Program-made: the position numbers and the translations under genes
Assembly: GCA_051294375.1 (NCBI GenBank)
Contig: CM119265.1
Coordinates: 3,511,869 to 3,575,868, forward strand
Reading direction: 5' to 3'
Length of the DNA: 64,000 nt
From: Paraspadella gotoi
Lineage: Eukaryota; Chaetognatha
Part shown: in pieces, positions 37,129 to 48,868 of the stretch
Layout of the letters: the number at the start of each line of letters is the position of its first letter
Position numbering within the stretch: the first letter of the stretch is position 1
Notes under the pieces: model-generated
What the model saw: the letters and a program-made list of their open reading frames with translations, nothing else
Database searches by the model: none
Told to the model about the DNA's origin: nothing

Positions 37129-37434
37129 TCATTGTCCAAATTCGGTTATTGATTATGGTAATTTTTTTTTTAAGTCTTTTTAGATAAAATCACATCTCAA
37201 GTGGAAACTTTACCAGAATAAAATCAGAAATAAAATCTAAAACATGAAATCGAAAATTAATAATCGATTTTCAAATGAGGTTTTTTTTTCACATAATCCT
37301 CTTAATGTTAATCCCTTAAAATAGTAATCGACGAAATGGCAGAAAGTGGCAATCCCCTAAATGGCAGAAAGTGGCAATCACGACGATTAGATTTGGCGAA
37401 TTTTGCTTCGTCGGTCGTTTCTTGTCACAGTCGT

Positions 37435-37447
37435 TGGATCCGTCGTT

Positions 37448-37498
<51 letters not shown>

Positions 37499-37500
37499 CG
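37435..37500. repeat. (GTC)n microsatellite
   Basis: About 20 GTC/CGT trinucleotides. A direct repeat of AAATGGCAGAAAGTGGCAAT lies nearby at 37,334 and 37,359. Confidence 0.9.
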
Positions 37501-37689
37501 CAGTAGGATCGCGTGTCCTTACCCCCTTACCTCGTATTTCCTCACCCCCCGATTCCACTCCCCACTTCCAAAAAATCCCTCTTTTCATTGTCTCATTCTC
37601 TTTCACCCAAAAAAAGAAAAAAATCGAATTTCGGAGACAAAATTGGAATTTTTTTCTCATTTCTTTTTAATTCTATCGCCGCCGTCATC

Positions 37690-38110
37690 ATCGGAGCATC
37701 GCATGTCAAAAGACAGACTACTCACGAAAAAAAACACGGAATTTTAAAAAAATAAGATATTAAGCCAGTTTTTGTTATTTTTTTTTAAATATTAACTTTT
37801 TTAATACTTAAACATTCTCATTAATTTTTTCCCAATAAATCAAAAAGTTTATTTTTTTCACATAATTTTATCTATAAACCATATTTACGTATTACCACCC
37901 AACCCTTGCCTTATTTCTATTTGTAATTTTGGTAGCATCTAACTTTAAAAATAGAGCTGTACTAGTTTAAAAGTATTTTTATATACTATCAATTTAATAA
38001 CCACCACCTAAACCTTTTTTCTTCTTCCAGTCACCCAATAAAATTTTTTTTAAAAACTACTTTCTCTCAAACCACCCTGTAAAACTGCGATTCCATCCAA
38101 AAGCCGATGG
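37690..38110. other. AT-rich spacer, no feature seen
   Basis: A/T-rich sequence with short homopolymers and no open frame, repeat array or structured element. Confidence 0.6.
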
Positions 38111-38186
38111 CACCGAATTTCTTCCTTTCCAAAAATGGCGTCGTTAATCGTCGCCTTCGTTTTTCGCGCCAAACGTGGGAGTTCGT

Positions 38187-38419
38187 GACTCTCTCTCTCC
38201 TCTCTCTCCTCTTTCTCTTCTCTCTCTCTCTCTCTTCTCTCTTCTCTCTCCTCTCTCTTCTCTCTCCTCTCTCTTCTCTCTTCTCTCTCTCTTCTCTTCT
38301 CTCTCTCTCTTCTCTCTCTCTCCTCTTCCTTCTCCTCCCTTCTCCCTCTTCTCTCTCTCTCCTTCTCTCTCTTCTCTCTCTCTCTCTCTCCTCCTTCTCT
38401 CTCTCTCTCTCTCTTCCTC

Positions 38420-38472
<53 letters not shown>
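38187..38472. repeat. (CT)n-rich polypyrimidine array, 285 bp
   Basis: CT dinucleotides mixed with CTC and CTT, followed by CTCCCTTTTCTTTTC 15-mers (three copies, 38,615-38,660) and TC-rich sequence to about 39,000. Confidence 0.9.
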
Positions 38473-38473
<1 letters not shown>

Positions 38474-39235
38474 GCTCTGGTTTCGCGTTTTGTCGAAATT
38501 CATGGGCCATAAAATTCTTTGAAGATCGATTCTTGTCTCGAGGCGAAAATCGAGAGACGAGACGAGCGAAGGTTTAATCATCGCGAAGCTCAACAATTTA
38601 TAATCCGTCGTTTCCTCCCTTTTCTTTTCCTCCCTTTTCTTTTCCTCCCTTTTCTTCTTCACCCCTTCCTCCCTTTTTTTCTGTTTTTCCCCTTTTCGAT
38701 TTTCCTCCTTATTGTTGGTTTGTCTGTTTTTCTATCTGTTTCCTTTTGTCTTCTATTGTTGGTTTGTCTGTTTTTTTTTTCTTCTTGTTTCTTTTGTCTT
38801 TCAGTCTGTTATTTGCTTCTGTTTTTCTTTGTCTCATGTAGTTGTCTGTTTTACTCTTTTCCTTTTTGTCTTCCTTAAATTACTAATAAATGTTATCTTT
38901 TCTCTATTTTTTCTCTCTCCCACCCTATTTTCCTCCCTCCCACCCTTCTCTCTCTCTGCCTCCTCTCATCCTCTCTCTCGCTCTCTCTACTCTCCTCTTT
39001 AGCCACGCCACATCACACGGTCGTTTCCCCCTTTCCACGGATTGTCTTCATCGTCGTCGTCGTCGCTGTCGTTCGGTCATCTTCCTCAGGCAAAAAAGAT
39101 GGCAATCGTTGCATCAATGACGGCATAATGACGCAATTAAGTCGACTTCTCGATTTTCACCTTTACGACGATTTCGTCGCATTTTCCTTCGGGGCCCATA
39201 ACCTTTAGTCGTAACTCCGAGAATATAGTTCACCT

Positions 39236-39450
39236 TTGGCTACTTCCGTCTCCCTCTTACGTCTGAGCGCTTGTCAATCTAAACTCACCCATTCTGAGAA
39301 CATCATTTTTATTCCGACAGACCATCCACCTGATCCAACCTCCCATCTCCACCCCATCTCATCCCAGCCAGGAAAGCCCACACCAAGACGCTCCTACCAA
39401 CCCGCTGCGGTGCCCCGCCCCCATCTCGTTCTCTCATTACGGGTAATACT
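39236..39450 (+). other. Non-repetitive C-rich segment (weak exon candidate)
   Basis: An open plus frame of about 75 codons, rich in Pro, Ser and His, with no low-complexity core. A GGGTAATAC word at 39,439-39,447 could act as a splice donor. No family is recognised. Confidence 0.15.
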
Positions 39451-39606
39451 TTTTTTTTCGTGATTCCACCAAAATAAAGACATTTTTTCTGATTTTTAAT
39501 TTAAAAGGGAGAGAGAGAGAGAGAGGAGAGAGAGGGAGAACGAGAGAGAGGAGAGGAATTCTTTTTATGACATAGCTTTTTACCTCACATGAAAGTTGCT
39601 CGACTT

Positions 39607-39732
39607 TATCGTCGTCGTCGTCCGTCGTCGTGTCGTTCGTCGGACGATTTCTGAGAATGAGAGCATAAAACAAATCATCATCAAGCGACGATTTCTCGTC
39701 GTCGTTATCGTCGTCGTCTCGTCGTCGTCTCA
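39607..39732. repeat. Interrupted (GTC)n cluster
   Basis: Three short GTC runs (39,608-39,650, 39,694-39,715, 39,717-39,731) within 125 bp. Confidence 0.8.
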
Positions 39733-40009
39733 CGCTACATGAGAGGTAGTTTAATCAGCGTCAGATTAAAAAAAAAATGTTCATCTTTTTTGTCTATTGA
39801 AAATCTTTTGAGCAGGCCCTGCTTTATATTTATAATACATGATGACAATGAAAAAATAACTAAGATAAACATATGCAATAATCTGTACATATAATAACGA
39901 AGAAATAGCGGATTAGGTTGAGGCGCGAAGAGATAGAGAAGCTATAGAAAAAAGAAAGTGGAATTAGAGAGAGAAATAAACTAATCCGCTCCAAACGAGA
40001 GAATAAGGG

Positions 40010-40090
40010 AGAGAAAGATAGAGAGAGAGAGAGGAAGAGAGAGAGATAGAGAGAGGAGAGAGGAGAGGAGAGATGAGAGGAGAAGAGAAG
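40010..40090. repeat. (GA)n-rich tract
   Basis: GA/GAGGA purine repeat ahead of a GC-balanced stretch. Confidence 0.8.
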
Positions 40091-40147
40091 GACTGATCGG
40101 GCTTCGATCGGTGTCAGCGCGCTGAACGCGAGCAGGGCACGCGTCTC

Positions 40148-40174
40148 GGTCACGTGCGACGAGTACACGTGACC
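40148..40174. promoter_or_regulatory. Paired inverted E-boxes
   Basis: GGTCACGTG (40,148-40,156) and CACGTGACC (40,166-40,174) are perfect 9-bp inverted arms, each with a CACGTG E-box in the GTCACGTG context bound by USF/MITF-type bHLH factors. The spacer is 9 nt. The surroundings are CpG-rich (40,100-40,200). Confidence 0.4.
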
Positions 40175-40437
40175 CTGGCGGAGTAAGTCTCGGGAGCATG
40201 CTTTCTTGATTTTTCTGGTCATGGAGAGCGGAGAGAGAGAGGGAGAGAGAGAGAGGCCGGATGAGATGAGGAGACCGTGCTCGGGTGGTATATGATTCTT
40301 TTGCGGAAATCCGCTCGCGGCTTCCGGAAATTCAGGAGACGGGTGGGGAAATCGGATATATATTTCTGAGTGGGTAGTTATTAAATACGTTGAGGGCGGG
40401 GGGGACAAATTAGGACAAGGCTTTATGTTTCGTTTTA

Positions 40438-40540
40438 TTTTATTTTTTTACATTTATTATTTATTATTTATTGTATTTATTATTTATTTATTATTATTAT
40501 TTATTTATTTATTATTTATTTATTATATTTTTATTATTTA
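40438..40540. repeat. (TTTATTA)n-like AT repeat
   Basis: TTTATTATTTATT words in tandem with slips. Confidence 0.75.
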
Positions 40541-41084
40541 ATGTTAATTTTAATTGTATTTACTTATTCATCGTTTTTCTTACCTTTTAATTTAACGTAC
40601 CCTTCTTTTATATCTTTTTTTCTTCAAAATTTTATAATTGTACTTTTTTATCTCTTGATCTTATCCTAATATCAATTAATTAATTTCATCCTTTCATCAA
40701 TTTGAATATCCTCCCATTTATCCGAAATTAACCCAAATTCCTCATTTCGCGCTCTTTTCCGTCAAAATCCTCGTTTTACAAATTTCGCTTCTCCGCTCTA
40801 AAGTCGATTCAATGAATCCGTCGTCGGCGTCGTCGTCGTCGTCGTCGTTGTCATCATCTTTTCGGTCGAATTTACAACACCTACCGCCACGTCCCCCTCC
40901 ACCCCCACCCACGCGCGCCCCCACGTCACGCGACCCATAGCCGGTCATTTTCCGCGCCTCGTGTTACGTCGCGTTCGTCACACAGCGCGCAGTAATGAAA
41001 CTACGTCGCGGAAGCGGAGGAAAACGAGGACGACTGATAGGATGAAGGGTAGGGGACGATCTGGAGTTCAGAACAGGACAGACG

Positions 41085-41668
41085 GTATGGACGAAGGTTT
41101 GAGATGACATTGAGCAGACTGGGACAGATGGAGTCCGAGCGGATGGAGGCGAAGATGAGTATGAATGGAGCAGAAAATCGGACATGAATGGATGCGAGGG
41201 GGGAGACGAGTTGGAGCTAGAGGACATTGCGACGGAACGAGATGGGAGCAAAGGTAGGGACGATTGGAGCAGACGGACATTTCGGGACGGGACGGATGAG
41301 CAAAGGTAGGACGATTGGAAGCAGACGGACAGATCGGACAGACTGATGGAAGCAGGGTTACGATGATAGGAGCGATGGACAGAATGGACAGACTGATGGA
41401 GCGAGGGTTGAGATGATTGGAGCAGACGACAGCATCAGTACAGACTGAATGAGCGTGTTGAGTGTTGAGATGCAGATTTGACGAGGGTGATATTTGAGCA
41501 TACAGATGGAATGTGAGCGAGGGTTTGAAAAAATGATGTTTAGTGAACACGTGAGATGCGAGCAGATGGGACAGACGATTGGAGCGAGGGTTGAGATGAT
41601 TGGAGGAGAGGGACAGACAGACGGACGGATGGAGCGAGGGTTGAGATGATTGGAGCGACGGATGACGT
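41085..41668. repeat. Degenerate minisatellite, unit about 50 bp
   Basis: The phrase GATTGGAGCAGACGGACAG alternates with ACTGATGGAGCGAGGGTTGA many times, with substitutions and deletions. The long minus frames here are translations of this repeat (recurrent LAPSVCP). Confidence 0.75.
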
Positions 41669-41701
41669 CGCGCAAGTGATGATCTTTAATCTCATTTACA
41701 T

Positions 41702-41722
41702 ATTGTATTGTATTGTATTGTA
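41702..41722. repeat. Short (TTGTA)n
   Basis: Four TTGTA pentamers, the same unit as in the repeated region on the left. AT-rich sequence without features follows to the gap at 42,146. Confidence 0.8.
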
Positions 41723-42145
41723 GTAATCTTTTTTAAATCGTTAATAAATTAATAGTAATAGTAAATAAATTAATTCTAAATTTTAAATGAACAGTTTCTC
41801 TCGAACCAGAGTTGCAAGGACGCGCCAATGTTCTCAGAAGTTAGTTCAAGTTTAGGAGATTGACAGTATGAAGACTTAAAATTCGTCATTATATAACGGA
41901 AAGTTTAACTGATTTTTAAAATTTCTTTCTTTCGTTACGATTTAACTTTTTACGTTTAAATAACGTTTTTATTTTTCCTTTTAATTTTTTATTTTTAATT
42001 TTATTAATGTTTTTCTCTTTTACGCTTGACGTTTTTGAATATATTTAGTTTAGACTTTTTATTGGTTTAGGTTCGCCATTGACTTCATAAGAAATTATTA
42101 TTTAACGTCTTTCCTTGAAAATAAAAATCTCGTTGTTGAATGAAA

Positions 42146-43525
42146 NNNNNNNNNNNNNNNNNNNNNNNNNNNNNNNNNNNNNNNNNNNNNNNNNNNNNNN
42201 NNNNNNNNNNNNNNNNNNNNNNNNNNNNNNNNNNNNNNNNNNNNNNNNNNNNNNNNNNNNNNNNNNNNNNNNNNNNNNNNNNNNNNNNNNNNAGCAAAAA
42301 ATGTCGCCTTTAGATGCGGAGTCGTTAAGGTTTTGGTTCCGGATTGAGAGAAGAAAAGGAGATGGGAGGAAAGAAAAAAGAGGAAAGAAAGAAAGAAAAA
42401 GGAAGGAAAGAAAGAAAAAGGAAGGAAAGCGTAACCTCGTCTCTTTGTTCGNNNNNNNNNNNNNNNNNNNNNNNNNNNNNNNNNNNNNNNNNNNNNNNNN
42501 NNNNNNNNNNNNNNNNNNNNNNNNNNNNNNNNNNNNNNNNNNNNNNNNNNNNNNNNNNNNNNNNNNNNNNNNNNNNNNNNNNNNNNNNNNNNNNNNNNNN
42601 NNNNNNNNNNNNNNNNNNNNNNNNNNNNNNNNNNNNNNNNNNNNNNNNNNNNNNNNNNNNNNNNNNNNNNNNNNNNTCGTCGTCGTCGTCGTCGTCGTCT
42701 AATAGGCTGGTTGTTGTTATTATCGTTATTAACCTCGCTGTGGTCTTTTACGTAGTCGTCGTCGTCGTCGTCGTCGTCGTTTTATTTTTATGCTTAACGC
42801 GTTTTACGTTTCTGTTGTTTAATGAATCAGAGAAATCTCNNNNNNNNNNNNNNNNNNNNNNNNNNNNNNNNNNNNNNNNNNNNNNNNNNNNNNNNNNNNN
42901 NNNNNNNNNNNNNNNNNNNNNNNNNNNNNNNNNNNNNNNNNNNNNNNNNNNNNNNNNNNNNNNNNNNNNNNNNNNNNNNNNNNNNNNNNNNNNNNNNNNN
43001 NNNNNNNNNNNNNNNNNNNNNNNNNNNNNNNNNNNNNNNNNNNNNNNNNNNNNNNNNNNNNNNNNNNNNNNNNNNNNNNNNNNNNNNNNNNNNNNNNNNN
43101 NNNNNNNNNNNNNNNNNNNNNNNNNNNNNNNNNNNNNNNNNNNNNNNGGAGACTTTTCCCCTTCATTTTCTTTAAGTCCGAGAAAAAAGAAAATTGTCTT
43201 TATTGACTCCGGCCACCGATGGAAAAGGACGTTGACGACGNNNNNNNNNNNNNNNNNNNNNNNNNNNNNNNNNNNNNNNNNNNNNNNNNNNNNNNNNNNN
43301 NNNNNNNNNNNNNNNNNNNNNNNNNNNNNNNNNNNNNNNNNNNNNNNNNNNNNNNNNNNNNNNNNNNNNNNNNNNNNNNNNNNNNNNNNNNNNNNNNNNN
43401 NNNNNNNNNNNNNNNNNNNNNNNNNNNNNNNNNNNNNNNNNNNNNNNNNNNNNNNNNNNNNNNNNNNNNNNNNNNNNNNNNNNNNNNNNNNNNNNNNNNN
43501 NNNNNNNNNNNNNNNNNNNNNNNNN
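42146..43525. other. Cluster of four assembly gaps
   Basis: N-runs at 42,146-42,292, 42,452-42,676, 42,840-43,147 and 43,241-43,525 leave only short islands. Those islands contain (GTC)n (42,677-42,700, 42,752-42,781) and GAAA/GGAAA repeats. Apparent long frames here are made of N. Confidence 0.95.
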
Positions 43526-43637
43526 TTTTTCTCCCTTTCATACAAAAAGAAAAAAAAATCACGGTCTTGTGATTTCATCACAATTATTATTTCCACTCGA
43601 GAAATTTCGCGCGGATTTTTTCTTTCTTTCGTCAAGC

Positions 43638-43832
43638 ATGGAAAGCGTGAAGGGCAATGATGGGCATTCCAAATGTGGATGGAATCAGCAAAGAGAGAAA
43701 AAACCGAGATTTTGTTATAAATTTATAACTAAATTGAGTTGCGATTCTGGAACTGGAGGAAAAGACCAAACATCGGAGGAGAATCCGTGTTGGACAATAT
43801 TATCCAAGTTAACGAATAGTTGTAAAAATTAA
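43638..43832 (+). other. Small open frame, 64 codons, unrecognised
   Basis: ATG at 43,638 to TAA at 43,832. The peptide is Lys/Cys/Ser-rich and not repetitive (for example KKPRFCYKFITKL), and an AATAAA lies about 55 bp downstream. There is no signal peptide and no known domain. It might be a terminal exon or chance. Confidence 0.2.
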
Positions 43833-44055
43833 AAAAATATTGTTGTTGTTGTTACCCAAATTTTATATTGGAGCGTAAAAATAATAATAAATACGTATTT
43901 ATGAAATTGGTACAACCACAGAGATAGGCCACATCCATTCATTTAATAAATAAGCTATCTTATTTAAGAAAACGCAAAGTTAGATATTTCATACACAGTC
44001 ACCACGATGTACATAAGCAGTCAAAAAGGATGATTTGAAATAAATATATAGCGAT

Positions 44056-44069
44056 GGAATAATAATAAC

Positions 44070-44155
<86 letters not shown>

Positions 44156-44197
44156 TAACAATAACAATAACTACAACAACAACAACAACTTTTTAAA
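44056..44197. repeat. (AAT)n array ending in (AAC)n
   Basis: Long AAT/ATA trinucleotide array with AAC variants at its end. Confidence 0.95.
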
Positions 44198-44302
44198 AAA
44201 ATCAAAATTCGTGAAAGAAAAGATTCGTCGTCGCATCGAGATTCACGCGGATTCACGTGAATGAAAATCGGAGGAAGGAACGAAGAGAGTTTTTCGACTC
44301 TC

Positions 44303-44305
<3 letters not shown>

Positions 44306-44369
<64 letters not shown>
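44306..44369. repeat. (CT)n array
   Basis: Uninterrupted CT dinucleotides. Confidence 0.95.
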
Positions 44370-44373
<4 letters not shown>

Positions 44374-44465
44374 TCCAACGAGCTTTTCTCTCACCGCTTA
44401 ATTGCGATGCAATGAGGAGACTTCATTATAGGATACCAAAGCGAGGATCGGGTTTAGGGCTCGAT

Positions 44466-44510
44466 GAGTGGCCTGATTAGAGGCCTGATTAGAGGCCTGA
44501 TTAGAGGCCC
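44466..44510. repeat. 12-bp tandem repeat
   Basis: Three to four copies of AGAGGCCTGATT, with diverged GCCTGAT and GGCCAGATTAG words continuing to 44,575. Confidence 0.8.
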
Positions 44511-44889
44511 AATTTATCTTAAGCCTGATATGAGACTCGATTTGTTTAAAGTCTATAAGAGGCCAGATTAGCTACTTTAAATCAGAAAGAATACAAACCA
44601 ATACAATACAAAACGACTGACATAACATAGTAAAAGGTAATGATAACACTAAATAAATGCAAGATACAAAACAACGTAAATAATAAAAACAGTAATAAAA
44701 ATATAATAAAACAAACATAACTTACCTTTTCCTCTCTCGTCGTCACGAATCGTCTCTTCATTTTCCGTCTCCATGGTGACGCCGATGCCCTTTTCCTCTT
44801 TCTCTTCCTCCTTTCCTTTGTTTACTCTTTCCTCTTCCTCCTCTTGTTTGTTTTGGTTCTTTTGTTTACGTTTGCTTCGGTCGTTCACT

Positions 44890-45031
44890 TGGACGACGGA
44901 CGACAGAGGGCGGGGCGCGAGGGCGGGCGTGTCGGATGTGAAGAGGGCGTCGGTGGGTGAGAGAGCGAGACTGAAAGGCGGGTCAAGTTTGAGAGAGGGT
45001 GAGTCGCGAAGGTAAGTTGCGTTGGGTAAGG
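44890..45031. promoter_or_regulatory. GC-rich stretch with GC box
   Basis: GAGGGCGGGGCGCG contains an Sp1-type GGGCGGGGC core. The sequence is CpG-rich up to a 211-N gap (45,032-45,242). It is a possible promoter island, with no transcript evidence. Confidence 0.3.
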
Positions 45032-45501
45032 NNNNNNNNNNNNNNNNNNNNNNNNNNNNNNNNNNNNNNNNNNNNNNNNNNNNNNNNNNNNNNNNNNNNN
45101 NNNNNNNNNNNNNNNNNNNNNNNNNNNNNNNNNNNNNNNNNNNNNNNNNNNNNNNNNNNNNNNNNNNNNNNNNNNNNNNNNNNNNNNNNNNNNNNNNNNN
45201 NNNNNNNNNNNNNNNNNNNNNNNNNNNNNNNNNNNNNNNNNNGGGGGGGCGAAGAAGATTCCTTTGTTTGTTTGTTTACTATTTATGTTTTTTATGTCAC
45301 AAGTGAATAAATTGTTTATTGTTAAGATGACGAAGATGAATTGAAAGAGGTGTTTATTTGTTTATATTATTTATTTGTTTGTTTATTTTTCGATTTGGAA
45401 GAATCGAGACCTGAAAAGAAAAAGAACAAAAATAACTTTTCACTTTTTGTCGATCGACGTTAATCAGGATCAGTAGAAAAAGTTTAAAGTAACATATTGA
45501 C

Positions 45502-45504
<3 letters not shown>

Positions 45505-45594
<90 letters not shown>

Positions 45595-45621
45595 TTATTA
45601 TTATTATTATTATTATTATTA

Positions 45622-45684
<63 letters not shown>
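45505..45684. repeat. (ATT)n array, 180 bp
   Basis: ATT trinucleotides interrupted twice by TAATTT. It ends immediately before a GC-rich island. Confidence 0.95.
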
Positions 45685-45685
<1 letters not shown>

Positions 45686-45687
45686 AA

Positions 45688-45845
45688 GACGCCGCCTCCA
45701 AACGTGGATAGCATCACATTGGGAATGGCAGGGCCCCCGCCCCGACGGCGTCGCGCCAGAATTACGTCGATCTATGACGCGCGCGCCATCCGTATTGGCG
45801 CCTTTCTACGTCTCACGTCAAATGTGGCGTCAAACGAAGGAATTT
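45688..45845. other. GC-rich island
   Basis: Opens with GACGCCGCCTCC and contains CCCCGACGGCGTCGCGCC, GACGCGCGCGCC and two GGCGTC words. The abrupt change from (ATT)n resembles a promoter island or exon, but no product is recognised. Confidence 0.35.
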
Positions 45846-46103
45846 CTTCGCTTTTTGGATTTTCGTTCGATTTGAAGAAGAAATTCCGCGGAAAAAAAAA
45901 GGGAAAAAGAAAAAAAAAGGAAAAAAGAAAAAACCTTTCTCTTCTTTTTGTGGTTTTTTCGTTCCACTTTTTTTATTTCTCTTTTATCATTTTTATCTTC
46001 TTTTTATTTCTGTTGTTCCACTTTTGTTTTCGAATGAGACAAATGGAGATGAAAGAAGGAAATGATTTGAGATGAGAAAGGAGGACGAGAGTTGAACGAG
46101 AAG

Positions 46104-46205
46104 TGTTGAGAATTTAGTTGAAATGATAAAAAAGAGTTGAGAATTTGGGTGAGATGATAAAAAAAGTTCAGAATTTAGTAGAAATGATAAAAAAGAGTTG
46201 AGAAT
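46104..46205. repeat. 31-bp minisatellite
   Basis: About three and a half copies of AGTTGAGAATTTAGT followed by TGAAATGATAAAAAAG, with point differences. Confidence 0.85.
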
Positions 46206-46547
46206 CGAACCCAGTCGAGATTTGATTGGAAATGAGTTGACGTCGGCAAAACAAAAGTTCAGACGAATATTACGATAAATGTAAAATTGTAAGATGTACT
46301 TGTCGAGCGGTGACCCCGAAACTTTGACAACCTTTGCTAATAACATTTACATAAATAAAGCGTAAAGGGATTAATTGGCTCGAAAATTTATGGCTTGAGC
46401 AACGAATTAGTTTCAAGAAAAGGTAAATGACTATTTTGTAAAAAAAAAATAGTAAAAAAAAAGAAAAATCGGTGGAAGGAAAAAATTCGAAAACGGAGAC
46501 AAAATATTTGTGGAGGAAAAATGAAAAAATATCGACGATCGAAAGGA

Positions 46548-46581
46548 CGAAGACGACGACGACGACGATGACGACGAAGAC

Positions 46582-46612
<31 letters not shown>

Positions 46613-46615
46613 TCG
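46548..46615. repeat. (GAC)n array
   Basis: GAC trinucleotides with GATGAC and GAAGAC variants. A (GGA)n run follows at 46,678-46,704. Confidence 0.9.
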
Positions 46616-46796
46616 GGTCGATGAAACCATAAACTGTCCTTTTTTTGGGGGAGAAAATCGGAGGAAAAGAGAGAGAAGAGGAGGAGGAGGAGGAGGAGGA
46701 GGAGGGAGAAACCAGAGAATGCACGCGCTCAACCTTCTTGACTTTCTCCTCCTCCGCATCCCGCCTCCTACTCCTCTTCCTCCTCCTCCTCCTCCT

Positions 46797-47512
46797 NNNN
46801 NNNNNNNNNNNNNNNNNNNNNNNNNNNNNNNNNNNNNNNNNNNNNNNNNNNNNNNNNNNNNNNNNNNNNNNNNNNNNNNNNNNNNNNNNNNNNNNNNNNN
46901 NNNNNNNNNNNNNNNNNNNNNNNNNNNNNNNNNNNNNNNNNNNNNNNNNNNNNNNNNNNNNNNNNNNNNNNNNNNNNNNNNNNNNNNNNNNNNNNNNNNN
47001 NNNNNNNNNNNNNNNNNNNNNNNNNNNNNNNNNNNNNNNNNNNNNNNNNNNNNNNNNNNNNNNNNNNNNNNNNNNNNNNNNNNNNNNNNNNNNNNNNNNN
47101 NNNNNNNNNNNNNNNNNNNNNNNNNNNNNNNNNNNNNNNNNNNNNNNNNNNNNNNNNNNNNNNNNNNNNNNNNNNNNNNNNNNNNNNNNNNNNNNNNNNN
47201 NNNNNNNNNNNNNNNNNNNNNNNNNNNNNNNNNNNNNNNNNNNNNNNNNNNNNNNNNNNNNNNNNNNNNNNNNNNNNNNNNNNNNNNNNNNNNNNNNNNN
47301 NNNNNNNNNNNNNNNNNNNNNNNNNNNNNNNNNNNNNNNNNNNNNNNNNNNNNNNNNNNNNNNNNNNNNNNNNNNNNNNNNNNNNNNNNNNNNNNNNNNN
47401 NNNNNNNNNNNNNNNNNNNNNNNNNNNNNNNNNNNNNNNNNNNNNNNNNNNNNNNNNNNNNNNNNNNNNNNNNNNNNNNNNNNNNNNNNNNNNNNNNNNN
47501 NNNNNNNNNNNN
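46797..47512. other. Largest assembly gap (716 N)
   Basis: Entered through a (CTC)n run and left directly at a strong hairpin, so both edges are hard-to-assemble sequence. Confidence 0.95.
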
Positions 47513-47520
47513 CGATGCGC

Positions 47521-47550
47521 GTGTCGACGTTTTTCACGGGACGTCGACAC
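47521..47550. other. Perfect 10-bp stem-loop at gap edge
   Basis: GTGTCGACGT and ACGTCGACAC are exact reverse complements around the 10-nt loop TTTTCACGGG, eight bases after the 716-N gap. Confidence 0.7.
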
Positions 47551-47574
47551 CTAATCACGCGCGGGGAGAGTGGG

Positions 47575-48140
47575 GAGGGAGAGGGAGAGAGAGAGGAGTA
47601 AGAGAGAGAGAGAGGGAGAGAGAGAGGAGTGAGAGGAGGAGAGAGAGGAAGAGGAGTAGGAGAATGATGGAAAATTCAGAACAATTTTGGAGAATTAACC
47701 ACAGGACAAGAGAATATCTTGTGAGTGAAAATTAAAATTAAAAGATAAACATTTAAGGGTGAAATTAATTATGTACATGAAAGTGGGAGTCTCGTAAAAA
47801 AGAGGAAATACAAAAAGAAAGAATGAAAAAAAGAAAAAAAAGAAAAGAAAAAAAAAGAGAAGACGACGAATAAAGGAAGCAAAGAATTTTTAAGGTTCGA
47901 AAAAATTGAAGGAAGAAAAAAAATAAAGGAAAGGATTTTACTCGCAAGTGACAAAAAAAGCAAGAAAAGACTCTTAAGATGAAAAGAATACTTCAGGATC
48001 TAAAAAGAGGACGCAGAATAGATAAAAGATTCTAAAAATTTCGTTGTCTTTTTTCTTCTCTCCTTTTCTCGTCTCTCTCTCTCTTCTCTCATCTCTCTCT
48101 CTCTCTCCTCTCTCTCTCATCTCTTCTTTCTCTCTCGCTC
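47575..48140. repeat. GA-rich, A-rich and CT-rich tracts
   Basis: (GA)n at 47,575-47,665, A-rich GAAA words at 47,800-47,940 and (CT)n at 48,067-48,145. No gene is seen. Confidence 0.7.
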
Positions 48141-48435
48141 TCTCTCTTATCTCCATCCCCTTCTCAAAAAACCTCTTGACTTGACACCTTAATGCCGGGT
48201 ATTAGTTAGTTTTGAAAAAAAAACCGTGTACTCGCGTGAGCATTTTCGTTAAATAGAAAATCGGGAATCCGAAAAAGCGCAGATTCTCGTTTCTCTTGCC
48301 CAACGGTATACTGAAGAAAAAATAACGACCCTGAAAACGATGGAAAAAAAAAAAATGAAGAAAAAACATTTGAAAAAAATAAAAAATTATCCTCCGCCAA
48401 AAAATCCATTTAACCTTATGCGTCGAAAACGACAT

Positions 48436-48868
48436 CTGAGAAGAGAGAGGAGAAGAGAGAGAGAGAGAGAGAGGAGAGATGAGGAAGGAGAGGGAGGAGG
48501 ACGAGGAGGAGATAGAGGAGAGATAGGAGAGAGAGGGAGAGAGAGGAGAGCAAATGACGTTTTACAATCAACAACTGGAAAAACACTCTCTGCCGTGAAA
48601 AGAAGCGACCATTCTAGAGGAGAGAGAGAGATGAGAGAGAGGAGAGAGAGCGAGAGAGAGAAGGAGACGAGAGAGGGGAGAGAAGAGAGAGAGAGAGAGA
48701 GAAGAGGGAAGACGAGAGAGAGAGGAGGAAGGGGATGGAGAGAGAGAGAAAGAGAGATGAGAGAGGCAGAGAGAGGAGAGGAGGAGATAGAGAGCGTAGA
48801 AATGGAGAGAGAGAGGAGAGAGAGCGAGAGATGATGAGAGAGCTTTACGAGACGAGAGAGAGAGAGTG
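48436..48868. repeat. Long (GA)n-rich array
   Basis: About 430 bp of GA/GGA/GAC-type purine repeat, with one unique insert at 48,549-48,618. Confidence 0.85.

Noticed and set aside
41068-41675. Minus-strand frames of 105 and 160 codons with recurring LAPSVCP
   Set aside because: They translate the degenerate 50-bp minisatellite, and the periodic peptide mirrors the DNA repeat.
42344-43660. Very long open frames across 42,344-43,660 and similar ones at 46,431-47,735
   Set aside because: They consist mainly of N-runs, which cannot contain stops, joined to trinucleotide repeats.
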